Shown: positions 53,336 to 61,728 of the stretch, one piece after another
How the letters are laid out: every line of letters starts with the position of its first letter
How positions within the stretch are numbered: position 1 is the first letter of the stretch
Assembly (NCBI GenBank): GCA_037190225.1
Contig: JBBCJL010000019.1
Span: forward strand, 32,245-96,244
DNA length: 64,000 bases
Direction of reading: 5' to 3'
From: MKSF01 sp037190225
GTDB taxonomy: Bacteria; Bacteroidota; Bacteroidia; Chitinophagales; Chitinophagaceae
Position numbers and translations under genes: made by a program
The notes under the pieces: generated by a model
Told to the model about the DNA's origin: nothing
Database searches by the model: none
Seen by the model: only the letters and a program-made list of their open reading frames with translations

Positions 53336-53719
53336 ATGGCAACGAAGAGAGAGCAATATACTGTAGAATATCCTATAAGATGTTCCCCTAATATACTGTT
53401 TGAATTTTTGAGTTCTGCAAATGGTCTGCAGGAGTGGTTTGCGGACAAGGTAGATTCCAAGGAAACGACTTTTTATTTCACCTGGAACGGCGCTACAGAC
53501 GAGGCGGAACAGATAGAGGCTATTGAGAATGAGTCTGTAAGATACCGCTGGGAATACTATGATGATGACGAGTATTTTGAATTCAGGATCTCCCGGAGTC
53601 ACGTGACCAATGAAACGATCCTGCAGATCACTGATTTCGCGGATAAATATGAAGTGGAAGATCAGAAGCGGCTCTGGGATACACAGGTAGTGAACCTGAA
53701 GCACAGAATAGGAAGTTAA
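53336..53719 (+). CDS. START-like domain protein (SRPBCC fold)
   Basis: 127 aa and acidic. The START/AHSA1-like fold is suggested by KREQYTVEYPIRCSPNILFEFLS, GLQEWFADKVD, YRWEYYDDDEYFEFRIS and a C-terminal amphipathic helix. It belongs to a small Bacteroidota family with no established ligand. It has a weak upstream promoter (TTTG 53253-53256, TATTATTG 53275-53282) in a 226-bp AT-rich spacer shared with divergent rpoD, and a terminator after it. Confidence 0.8.
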   Translation: MATKREQYTVEYPIRCSPNILFEFLSSANGLQEWFADKVDSKETTFYFTWNGATDEAEQIEAIENESVRYRWEYYDDDEYFEFRISRSHVTNETILQITDFADKYEVEDQKRLWDTQVVNLKHRIGS

Positions 53720-53752
53720 TGGTAACGGTATCAGAATTATAAAATGTATTTT

Positions 53753-53784
53753 TAGCGTATCTATAGCAGATACGCTATATTTTT
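53753..53784 (+). terminator. Terminator after the START-like gene
   Basis: AGCGTATC (53754-53761) / GATACGCT (53769-53776) has a 7-nt loop, followed by ATATTTTT. The T run also contains a TAnnTTTG match (53778-53785), so a promoter for lptF may overlap it. Confidence 0.7.
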
Positions 53785-53875
53785 GCATAGTTACCGCAAC
53801 GGGAGCCGGGAGTGTGCCGCTGCAGCGCAGACAGAGCGCGGAACGAACCTGCAAACGTGCGGAGATTGTGAGCTT

Positions 53876-55351
53876 ATGAATGTTAAACTGAAAAAATTAG
53901 ACTGGCTGCTGCTTAAGAGCTTTTTGGGTCCTTTCGCTATCACATCGGTCCTGGTGATATTTACTTTCATCATGCAGTTCTACTGGCTGTATATGGACGA
54001 TCTGATCGGTAAAGGGCTGGGTATTGGTATGATGCTGAAGCTGTTGCTGTATATGGTGCCCAATGTGGTGCCCCTGGCATTGCCTTTGATCGTGATGCTG
54101 TCTTCCATTATGACCATGGGGGCCCTGGGGGAATCCTATGAGCTGGTGGCCATTAAGGCCTCCGGTATCTCATTGTTCCGGTTTATCCGTCCGCTGTTCG
54201 TATTCATACTGGTAGTGGCGGCGGGTGCTTTCTTCTTTAACAACAATGTATTGCCGGTAGCCAATTTAAAGGCCTACTCCCTGCTGTATGATATGCGTAA
54301 CCAGAAGCCGACCAGCAACTTTGCGGAAGGCATTTTCAATACCGATTTCAAGGATTACGCCATCCGGATCAATAAGAAGCATAAGGATGGTCAGAACATC
54401 GAAGGCATCCTCATCTACGATCATACCAAAGGGGAAGGCAATAAGAATATCGTGATGGCCGAAAAGGGCAGGATGTACACTTCTCCCAGCGGTAAAAGCC
54501 TGATCTTCGAGCTGCATAACGGGTGGCGTCATGAAGAGAAAAAGGACCGGGAGACCGATGAGGTGACCCGGATGCACTTTAATAAATGGTTTATGACCTT
54601 TGACCTGTCCCAGTTCGACTTTGAGCGTACCAGCGAGGAAGAATTCAAAGGCCGGGAGGAAATGATGAACTATGCGCAGCTCTCCGAAACGGTCGATTCC
54701 TTCCGGAAAAGGGAAGCGAACAATTTTGAAAGCGTGCTGATGAATGTGCAGCCTTATTTGACGGTCTTCAAGCAGAGAGGCGAGGATACGCTGCTGGCGC
54801 GGAAAATAAAGGAAAGCTCCGTGCAGCCGCCCGTTTTCCGGAACTCTGTTGCGGAGACCTTCGGCAGTGACTCTCTGCGCGGTCTCGCCCTGGAAAATGC
54901 TGTTTCCAGCGTCAGGAACGTAGAGCGTTCCATAGGCGTAATCCTGTATGATGTGGACTTTAACAAGAACAAGATCAACAAGGCGCAGATAGCCCTCAAC
55001 AATAAATTCACCTTATCCATCGCCTGTATCATCCTGTTCTTTATCGGCGCGCCGCTGGGTGCTATTATCAGGAAGGGCGGCCTGGGTATGCCGGTGCTGG
55101 TCGCCATTATATTTTTCCTTATCTATTTTATTCTCAGCAATACCGGGGAAAAGCTCGCGGAGCAGCAGAAATTCACGCCCTGGCAGGGTATGTGGCTGGC
55201 CAATGTCATACTCATACCCATAGCTATCTTTATTATGATCAAGGCCCGGAACGATTCCAACCTGTTCAACAAAGAGATCTACCTGAGGATATGGGTCAAA
55301 ATAAGAGCGGTGCTGCCTTTTGGCAAAAAGGTAAAGATTAAGGATATTTAG
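53876..55351 (+). CDS. LptF/LptG family lipopolysaccharide export permease
   Basis: 491 aa. It has N-terminal helices at LLKSFLGPFAITSVLVIFTFIMQFYW in the extended form, with MVPNVVPLALPLIVMLSSIMTMG and ESYELVAIKASGISLFRF typical of LptF/G. A long periplasmic jellyroll domain follows (about 120-370), then three C-terminal helices with IILFFIGAPLGAIIRKGGLG. It extracts LPS from the inner membrane together with LptB and the partner permease. ATG 53876 is chosen; the frame is open to 53783. It lies 23 nt before the DUF58 gene. Confidence 0.9.
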   Translation: MNVKLKKLDWLLLKSFLGPFAITSVLVIFTFIMQFYWLYMDDLIGKGLGIGMMLKLLLYMVPNVVPLALPLIVMLSSIMTMGALGESYELVAIKASGISLFRFIRPLFVFILVVAAGAFFFNNNVLPVANLKAYSLLYDMRNQKPTSNFAEGIFNTDFKDYAIRINKKHKDGQNIEGILIYDHTKGEGNKNIVMAEKGRMYTSPSGKSLIFELHNGWRHEEKKDRETDEVTRMHFNKWFMTFDLSQFDFERTSEEEFKGREEMMNYAQLSETVDSFRKREANNFESVLMNVQPYLTVFKQRGEDTLLARKIKESSVQPPVFRNSVAETFGSDSLRGLALENAVSSVRNVERSIGVILYDVDFNKNKINKAQIALNNKFTLSIACIILFFIGAPLGAIIRKGGLGMPVLVAIIFFLIYFILSNTGEKLAEQQKFTPWQGMWLANVILIPIAIFIMIKARNDSNLFNKEIYLRIWVKIRAVLPFGKKVKIKDI

Positions 55352-55374
55352 GACGGCAAAACACCAGAGCTTAC

Positions 55375-56700
55375 ATGATAGCAAAGATATTTATAGATAA
55401 AAAATGGTACCTGATGTTCCTCGGGATCATCGTGCTGTTCCTGGCTTCTTACCTGTGGGTGCCGCTGTTCTATATAGCTGTCTGTGTGCTGGCGATATTT
55501 ATGCTGCTCACCCTTGCAGATGTCCTGCTGCTATACCGGGTAGCGCAGCCTGTTGCCGTGCAGCGGAATATACCGGAAATCTTTCACCTGGGTGAGTTTA
55601 ACAGCATTGCCCTGCAGCTGGATAATCTTACCAACCTGGAGCTGCAATACCTGATCATCGAGGAGATCCCTGATATTTTCCAGGTCAGGAACTTTGCCCT
55701 GTCAGGCACGCTGAAGGCACATGAAAAAACAGAGCGCCGTTATGAAATAAAAGCTGTCAGGAGAGGGCAGTTCCGTTTTGAACGGACGGTCGTCTACCTG
55801 AGGACCGCCATCGGGTTTATACAGCGGCGCATCAATATAGATCATGCGCACCTGGTCAGGGTATATCCTTCCACCCGGCTGTTTAAAAAATACCGGTTGC
55901 TGGCCACTTCCAGCCAGTATGCTCTTGCCGGCAACCGGCAGCTCAGGAAGATAGGCCACAGTATGGAGTTTGACCAGATCAGGGACTATGTGCAGGGAGA
56001 TGATATACGCAGCATCAACTGGAAGGCCACGGCCCGTAAAGGGAACCTGATGGTCAATAACTATATTGATGAAAAAAGCCAGACGGTTTACAGTATCATT
56101 GATGGCGGCAGGCTGATGCACTATACCTTTGACGGCCTGAGCCTGCTGGACTATGCTGTGAATGCCAGCCTGATGCTGTCAAAGATCGTACTGCTGAAAG
56201 AAGATAAGGCAGGGCTGATACTGTTCAACGATACGGTCAGGCACATACTGGTCGCAGACAAGCAGGCCCGGCAGATGCTGCGTATCAACCAGCTGCTGTA
56301 TAATTACCATACCGACTTCAGGGACAGCTCGTTTGAGCACCTTGTCAATGCCGTTTCCCACAAGGTCACGCAAAGGAGCCTGCTCGTGCTGTACACCAAT
56401 TTTGAATCCAGGATATCATTCGACCGGCAGCTTATCTACTTCAGGCAGCTGGCCAAAAAGCATTTATTGTGTGTGGTCTTTTTTGAAAATACGGCCATAA
56501 AGGCCTATACGGAAAGAGAGAACCAGAGCCTGGAAGAGGTATTTGTCAGCACGATCGCTGAAAAGTATGCCTTTGAGAAAAAGCAGATCGTCAGGCAGCT
56601 TAAAAATATGGGTATAGTGGCGATCCTTACCACGCCTCAGCAGCTCAATACGGATGTAATGAATAAATACCTTGAGCTGAAGGCCAGCCAGATGATATAA
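55375..56700 (+). CDS. DUF58 domain protein
   Basis: 441 aa. Two N-terminal membrane helices (MFLGIIVLFLASYLWVPLFY region) precede a beta-rich part and the DUF58 core, RDYVQGDDIRSINWKATARK (about 200-219), followed by a vWA-like domain with YSIIDGGRLM. DUF58 proteins usually accompany a MoxR AAA+ ATPase and vWA proteins in chaperone-like complexes; no moxR gene is adjacent here. It is probably cotranscribed with lptF. Confidence 0.88.
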   Translation: MIAKIFIDKKWYLMFLGIIVLFLASYLWVPLFYIAVCVLAIFMLLTLADVLLLYRVAQPVAVQRNIPEIFHLGEFNSIALQLDNLTNLELQYLIIEEIPDIFQVRNFALSGTLKAHEKTERRYEIKAVRRGQFRFERTVVYLRTAIGFIQRRINIDHAHLVRVYPSTRLFKKYRLLATSSQYALAGNRQLRKIGHSMEFDQIRDYVQGDDIRSINWKATARKGNLMVNNYIDEKSQTVYSIIDGGRLMHYTFDGLSLLDYAVNASLMLSKIVLLKEDKAGLILFNDTVRHILVADKQARQMLRINQLLYNYHTDFRDSSFEHLVNAVSHKVTQRSLLVLYTNFESRISFDRQLIYFRQLAKKHLLCVVFFENTAIKAYTERENQSLEEVFVSTIAEKYAFEKKQIVRQLKNMGIVAILTTPQQLNTDVMNKYLELKASQMI

Positions 56701-56802
56701 GGTCTGCGGAGGAAACCGTACGCCGTCACAACAGGGGGCTTGAACGATAAGCCTTATTTTATTAACTTAGTGGTCTGACCATTCCCAGATAAGATATATT
56801 CC

Positions 56803-58572
56803 ATGAAGCAACGTTCCGCTATACGCTATTTCATTACCATTTTGCTGCTCCTGTGCACGGCAGGCATTTACCGGCTGTATGCCCAGCAGCAGGATTCTTC
56901 CTATGTATTGCTGCAGGAGCTGCTTAAGAGGAATGAGGAGCAGCGCCTGAGGGACTCTTTCAGGATAGCGTTCCTTATGCTGGAGATAGAGAAGGTTAAG
57001 CATCCCCGGTCGGGCGACCATAAGGAGCTGCTGGACCGCTTACAGGCTATCCGGACAGAGGATTCCCTGAAGCAGGCGCAGGAGCAGCATGAGGTGGACC
57101 GGCTCCGGAAAATAGCCCGGGGCTTCCCTGTCATGCTCTTTAATGACACGCTCCTGGAGATATACGCGCCTTTGGGTTCCTTTACGGCAGCATCAAGGGC
57201 AAAGGATGCCCATGAGAAAATACTGGCGCTCTTTCAAAGTAATACATACCACCCGGACTCCTTCAGCATTCAGCAGTTCACGGACTATTTCAATATCATG
57301 TACGGGCAGACCACCGTGCTGACCGTAAGCAGCTATGACGCATTGTGGATGAGCCAGAGCAAGCAGCAGCTGGCCCGTACCTATCTTGAGAATATTAAAT
57401 TCAGTATTGACAGGAACAGGGTGGAGCACAGCTGGGAAAAAGTGGCGCTGTGGTGGACGCAGGTCCTGATCATTGTGACGGTGGCGGTACTATTGCTCCG
57501 GCTGCTGTCCGGGGGCGGGCTGAAGCTGATCCGGATGCTGGGCAGGCGTAAGCCGGGTGTCATCCGTGATGTCCGTATCCGTAATTATGAGCTCTTCAGC
57601 GCGGCATTTCTGGTAAAGGTGCTTATCCGTGCTTTGTACATCCTGAGGATCCTGTTCATGGGCGTTGTCATGTATTTTGCCGTTACATTCATATTGAACG
57701 TATTCCCGCAGACGCAGCCTTACACCCGCAAGCTGTGGGACTGGGTGCTGGATCCTGTAAAAGAATTGGGGCTGGGTATTGTGCACTATATCCCCAACCT
57801 TCTGAAGATCGCTGCCATTATTGTGTTCTTCCGGTATATAATCTATGCTTTCCGCTATTTCTCACTGGAGGTGGAGAAAGGTGACCTGAAGCTGCGGCAT
57901 TTCCACCCGGAGTGGGCCAGGACCACTTACCAGATCATCCGTATTGTGCTGATAGCGTTCTGTATCGTATTTGTGTTCCCTTACCTGCCCGGCTCAGATA
58001 CGGTAGCCTTCAGGGGTGTTTCGGTCTTTGCGGGTGTGCTGATATCCTTTGGCTCCTCTACTGCTATAAGCAATACCATTGCGGGCTTTGTCATCACTTA
58101 CATGCGACCCTTTAAGGTTGGAGACTGGATCAAGGTAGGAAACGATACCGGGAGGGTAAAGGAAAAGACGGTGCTGGTGACACGGATAGAAACGATCAAT
58201 AATGAAGAGATCACCATCCCGAATTCTTCTATATTGAGCAAGCATACTATTAACTACTCTTCTACCGGGTCGGAAGGCGGCCTGGTGATCACAGCTACCG
58301 TGACCATGGCCTATGCCGTTGAATGGCGGAAGGTACATGAAGTGCTGCGGGAAGCCGCTTACCGTACCGAATATACCAATAAGGAAAAAGAGCCGTACGT
58401 TTTTCAGAATACCCTGGACAGCTATTATGTGACCTACCAGATCAATGTCTATACGCAGGAGCCGGATAAGATGTACTTTATCCATACGGCATTATTGCAG
58501 CATATACAGGATGGGTTCAAAGCCGCCGGCATCGACCTGCACCTGCCGGCCCAGATCACCATAAAGGAATAA
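56803..58572 (+). CDS. MscS-family mechanosensitive channel
   Basis: 589 aa. A signal-like N-terminus (ITILLLLCTAGIYRLYAQ) and a periplasmic helical region of about 190 residues precede several membrane helices. The MscS pore/beta module is at VFAGVLISFGSSTAISNTIA and RPFKVGDWIKVGNDTGRVKE, with ETINNEEITIPNSSIL. Such large members respond to osmotic tension or carry out adaptation. It is monocistronic by spacing (102 nt upstream, 66 nt downstream). Confidence 0.88.
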   Translation: MKQRSAIRYFITILLLLCTAGIYRLYAQQQDSSYVLLQELLKRNEEQRLRDSFRIAFLMLEIEKVKHPRSGDHKELLDRLQAIRTEDSLKQAQEQHEVDRLRKIARGFPVMLFNDTLLEIYAPLGSFTAASRAKDAHEKILALFQSNTYHPDSFSIQQFTDYFNIMYGQTTVLTVSSYDALWMSQSKQQLARTYLENIKFSIDRNRVEHSWEKVALWWTQVLIIVTVAVLLLRLLSGGGLKLIRMLGRRKPGVIRDVRIRNYELFSAAFLVKVLIRALYILRILFMGVVMYFAVTFILNVFPQTQPYTRKLWDWVLDPVKELGLGIVHYIPNLLKIAAIIVFFRYIIYAFRYFSLEVEKGDLKLRHFHPEWARTTYQIIRIVLIAFCIVFVFPYLPGSDTVAFRGVSVFAGVLISFGSSTAISNTIAGFVITYMRPFKVGDWIKVGNDTGRVKEKTVLVTRIETINNEEITIPNSSILSKHTINYSSTGSEGGLVITATVTMAYAVEWRKVHEVLREAAYRTEYTNKEKEPYVFQNTLDSYYVTYQINVYTQEPDKMYFIHTALLQHIQDGFKAAGIDLHLPAQITIKE

Positions 58573-58638
58573 AATTTTACGTTTATTAGGCCACGCAATA
58601 GCTGATTATCTTAGATTTACATTTTTATATACAGGTAC

Positions 58639-59373
58639 ATGAAGAAATTTGCATTAGTAACGGGCGGATCCAGGGGGATCGGCAGGGCCATATGCCTGAA
58701 GCTGGCCGCTTCCGGTTACCATATCATCATCAATTATAAAGGCAATGAAGTTGCAGCGCAGGCTACCCGGGAGGCTGTGGAGGCGTTGGGAGCGGAAGCG
58801 GTGCTGATGAAATTTGACGTAGCGGATGCCGGTGCTGTGGCTGCCGTTATAGGACAGTGGCAGGAAGCTCATAAGGACACCGCTCTGATTGAAGTGCTGG
58901 TCAATAATGCGGGTATCCGGCAGGATGTCCTGATGGCCTTTATGAATGATGAGCAGTGGAGCAACGTCCTCAATACCAGCCTGGGGGGTATGTATGCGGT
59001 TACCAGGCAGGTGCTGAATCCTATGGTCATGAACCGCTTTGGCAGGATCGTCAACATCGTCTCCCTGAGCGGGCTGAAAGGTATGCCCGGCCAGGTGAAC
59101 TACTCTGCGGCCAAGGCCGGCATGATCGGCGCAACAAAAGCGCTGGCGCAGGAAGTCGCTAAGCGGAATATTACGGTGAACGCGGTGGCGCCGGGCTTTA
59201 TCAGGACCGATATGACAGAAGACCTGAACGAAAAGGAACTGAGGTCGCTGATCCCTATGAACCGTTTCGGGGAGGCAGAGGAAGTGGCCGCGCTTGTGGG
59301 CTTTCTCGTATCTAAGGATGCCGGTTATATTACAGGCCAGACCATATCTGTAAATGGAGGGCTCTATACCTGA
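58639..59373 (+). CDS. SDR 3-oxoacyl-[ACP] reductase (FabG-like)
   Basis: 244 aa. NAD(P)H fold GGSRGIGRAI (about 9-18), NNAG, catalytic Ser in NIVSLSG, Tyr-x-x-x-Lys in YSAAKAG, and the C-terminal end YITGQTISVNGGLYT. It resembles FabG2-type reductases that act on 3-oxoacyl-ACP, but no other fatty-acid or polyketide gene adjoins it, so specificity is uncertain. It leads a run with exonuclease III (41 nt) and dGTPase (12 nt). Confidence 0.88.
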   Translation: MKKFALVTGGSRGIGRAICLKLAASGYHIIINYKGNEVAAQATREAVEALGAEAVLMKFDVADAGAVAAVIGQWQEAHKDTALIEVLVNNAGIRQDVLMAFMNDEQWSNVLNTSLGGMYAVTRQVLNPMVMNRFGRIVNIVSLSGLKGMPGQVNYSAAKAGMIGATKALAQEVAKRNITVNAVAPGFIRTDMTEDLNEKELRSLIPMNRFGEAEEVAALVGFLVSKDAGYITGQTISVNGGLYT

Positions 59374-59414
59374 TGACGGCTATTGTTTATGCAACTTAAA
59401 ATACAATCTATCCG

Positions 59415-60179
59415 ATGAGGATCATATCTTATAATGTGAATGGCATCCGTAGCGCCATTAATAAAGGGCTGCTGGAATGGCTGGAAACAGACCCGGCAGA
59501 TATCATCTGCTTCCAGGAGCTGAAATCTGCTATTGATAGCATCCCTACCGAACGCTTTGAAGCGCTGGGGTATCATGCTTACTGGTTTCCCGCGGCTAAA
59601 AAAGGGTACAGCGGGGTAGGCGTTATCACCAGGCAGCAGCCGGAGCGCGTCACTTATGGGAATACTTTCGAGCAGAGCAATGCGGAAGGCCGTGTGCTGA
59701 GGCTGGACTTTGAACCTTTCGTACTGGTAGGAGCCTATTTCCCGAGCGGCTCCAGCGGAGAGGAGCGCCAGGTCTATAAATACCAGTGGATGGATGAATT
59801 CTTTGAATATATTGATGAAATAAAGGCGGAAGGCAAGCCGCTTATCGTATGCGGGGATTATAACATCTGCCACAGGGAGATCGATATCCACAATCCCAGA
59901 TCCAATAAGGATTCCAGCGGCTTTCTCCCGGAAGAAAGGGCATGGATGGATAAATGGTTCAGCAATGGTATGACCGATACGTTCCGTTTATTGAACCAGG
60001 ACCCTCACCATTACTCCTGGTGGAGCTTCCGGGCCAATGCGCGCGCCAATAACAAGGGCTGGCGTATAGATTACATCAGCATATCAGACAGCCTTAAGGA
60101 AGCCGTAAAGGAAGTGGCTATTTATCCCGATGTCCGGCATTCAGACCATTGCCCGGTCTATGTCTCCCTGGCACTCTAA
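59415..60179 (+). CDS. xth: Exodeoxyribonuclease III (AP endonuclease)
   Basis: A 254-aa Mg-dependent endonuclease/exonuclease/phosphatase-fold enzyme that cuts DNA at abasic sites and removes 3' ends. Conserved: SYNVNGIRSAINKGL, FQELKS (metal Glu), CGDYNICHREIDIHNP (Asp/Asn), WWSFRANARANNKGWRIDY and HSDHCPVYVSL (catalytic Asp-His). It is probably cotranscribed with the dGTPase gene 12 nt downstream. Confidence 0.94.
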   Translation: MRIISYNVNGIRSAINKGLLEWLETDPADIICFQELKSAIDSIPTERFEALGYHAYWFPAAKKGYSGVGVITRQQPERVTYGNTFEQSNAEGRVLRLDFEPFVLVGAYFPSGSSGEERQVYKYQWMDEFFEYIDEIKAEGKPLIVCGDYNICHREIDIHNPRSNKDSSGFLPEERAWMDKWFSNGMTDTFRLLNQDPHHYSWWSFRANARANNKGWRIDYISISDSLKEAVKEVAIYPDVRHSDHCPVYVSLAL

Positions 60180-60191
60180 TCAGAAAATATC

Positions 60192-61577
60192 ATGAACTGG
60201 GAATATCTATATACTACGCAGCGTCTTACAGGGCGTACCGATCAGGGAGTGAATCCTGATAAGCTGCGCACCTCCTTTATGAGGGATTATGACAGGCTTA
60301 TTTTTTCTGCTGCTTTCAGGAAGCTGCAGAACAAGACCCAGGTATTTCCGTTGCCGGGTGTGGTGTTCGTGCACAACAGGCTGACCCATAGCCTGGAAGT
60401 GGCCAGTGTGGGCCGTTCCCTGGGCAGGCAGGTGGGGAGCAGCATCGCCCGGCAGCACCCCGATGCAGATGAGGCATTCCTGAATTTTTATAATTATGAG
60501 CTGGGTAATGTCATCACTTCGGCCTGCCTGGCGCACGATATAGGTAACCCGCCTTTCGGCCATTCTGGAGAGGATGCTATCCGTAATTACTTCCGGAATG
60601 TGAAGGGGGATATCCAGCGTATCCTGCGGCAGGAGCTCAGCAGGGAAGAGCTGGCGGATTTTGAGTACTTTGAAGGCAACAGCAATGCCCTGCGTGTACT
60701 GACCCATACCTTCAATGAGCCGGCTTCTGCCTACAACCTGACCCTTACCACGCTGGCCTCCATCATTAAATATCCTACGGCGGCCCATTGCGGCTTCCGG
60801 CAGGACGCCGGTATCGTGGGTAAAAAGGCCGGCTACTTCCAGTCGGAAAAGGAGATCTTCCACCGGATTATGAACGCTTTTCATTTAAAGGCGCTGGATG
60901 CGGACACTTATGTACGGCATCCCTTTGTATTCCTTACGGAAGCGGCGGATGATATCTGTTACCGGGTGATAGACATCGAGGATGCGGAACGGCTGGGTAT
61001 TGTGAGCCTGGAGGAAATGAAAGCGCTGTTCCTGCCCTGCTTCGCGGCGGAAAGCGGCTTCAATGCTCTGGACAAGGTCACGGAGCAGCTCTCGCAGTTT
61101 CATGACCCGCATCAGCAGGCACAGTACATCCGGGCCCGGTGGATAGGGCTGATGGTAGAAAAAACTTCGGAGGTGTTTATGGAGTACCAGTCGGCTATCC
61201 TGGCCGATACTTTCAGCAGGTCCCTGCTGGATGCCCTGCCGGAGCACCTGCTGGACCAGATCAGGGCCATCAACCGTTTTTCCGTAGAACGCATCTATAA
61301 TCACAAAAATGTGATTGAGGTGGAGCTTGCGGGCTTTAATGTGATCGGTACCTTGCTGGACGCTTTCATGGAAGCGCTTGCATATCCTCACAACCAGAAA
61401 TCTGTAAAGTTGTTGCAGCTGGTGGAATCCCAGTATAAAGTGGATGTAAAAGGGCAGCGCCTATATGATAATATACTATCGGTGATAGACTTTATCTCCG
61501 GGATGACCGATAATCATGCCATTGATCTCTACCGGAAAATAAAAGGTATAGATATTACCGGATTTCACAGGCTTTAG
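60192..61577 (+). CDS. dgt: Deoxyguanosinetriphosphate triphosphohydrolase (dGTPase)
   Basis: A 461-aa HD-domain enzyme that removes triphosphate from dNTPs. The HD metal site is visible: HSLEVASVGR (His, about 59) and CLAHDIGNPPFGHSGED (His-Asp, about 117-118). RTSFMRDYDRLIFSAAFRKLQNKTQVF is the conserved N-terminal segment, here given in pieces: RTSFMRDYD and FRKLQNKTQVF. It controls nucleotide pools and sits naturally with the DNA-repair exonuclease III. Confidence 0.93.
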   Translation: MNWEYLYTTQRLTGRTDQGVNPDKLRTSFMRDYDRLIFSAAFRKLQNKTQVFPLPGVVFVHNRLTHSLEVASVGRSLGRQVGSSIARQHPDADEAFLNFYNYELGNVITSACLAHDIGNPPFGHSGEDAIRNYFRNVKGDIQRILRQELSREELADFEYFEGNSNALRVLTHTFNEPASAYNLTLTTLASIIKYPTAAHCGFRQDAGIVGKKAGYFQSEKEIFHRIMNAFHLKALDADTYVRHPFVFLTEAADDICYRVIDIEDAERLGIVSLEEMKALFLPCFAAESGFNALDKVTEQLSQFHDPHQQAQYIRARWIGLMVEKTSEVFMEYQSAILADTFSRSLLDALPEHLLDQIRAINRFSVERIYNHKNVIEVELAGFNVIGTLLDAFMEALAYPHNQKSVKLLQLVESQYKVDVKGQRLYDNILSVIDFISGMTDNHAIDLYRKIKGIDITGFHRL

Positions 61578-61611
61578 CAGACTGCATAGAATTGACCGGG
61601 CTGTAAAAGTA

Positions 61612-61660
61612 AACAACCCTGTCACATCGCGCTAAGTTGCAATATTGACAGGATTGTTTT
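61612..61660. terminator. Terminator between dgt and parE
   Basis: AACAACCCTGTCA (61612-61624) / TGACAGGATTGTT (61646-61658) has one mismatch and a 21-nt loop, with TT after it. It serves two converging genes. Confidence 0.65.
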
Positions 61661-61728
61661 ATCCATATCTATCACATTTCGGCAGGCTCCATGTGACAAA
61701 ACAAAGGCTTTTCAGGCAGTCTCTGATG

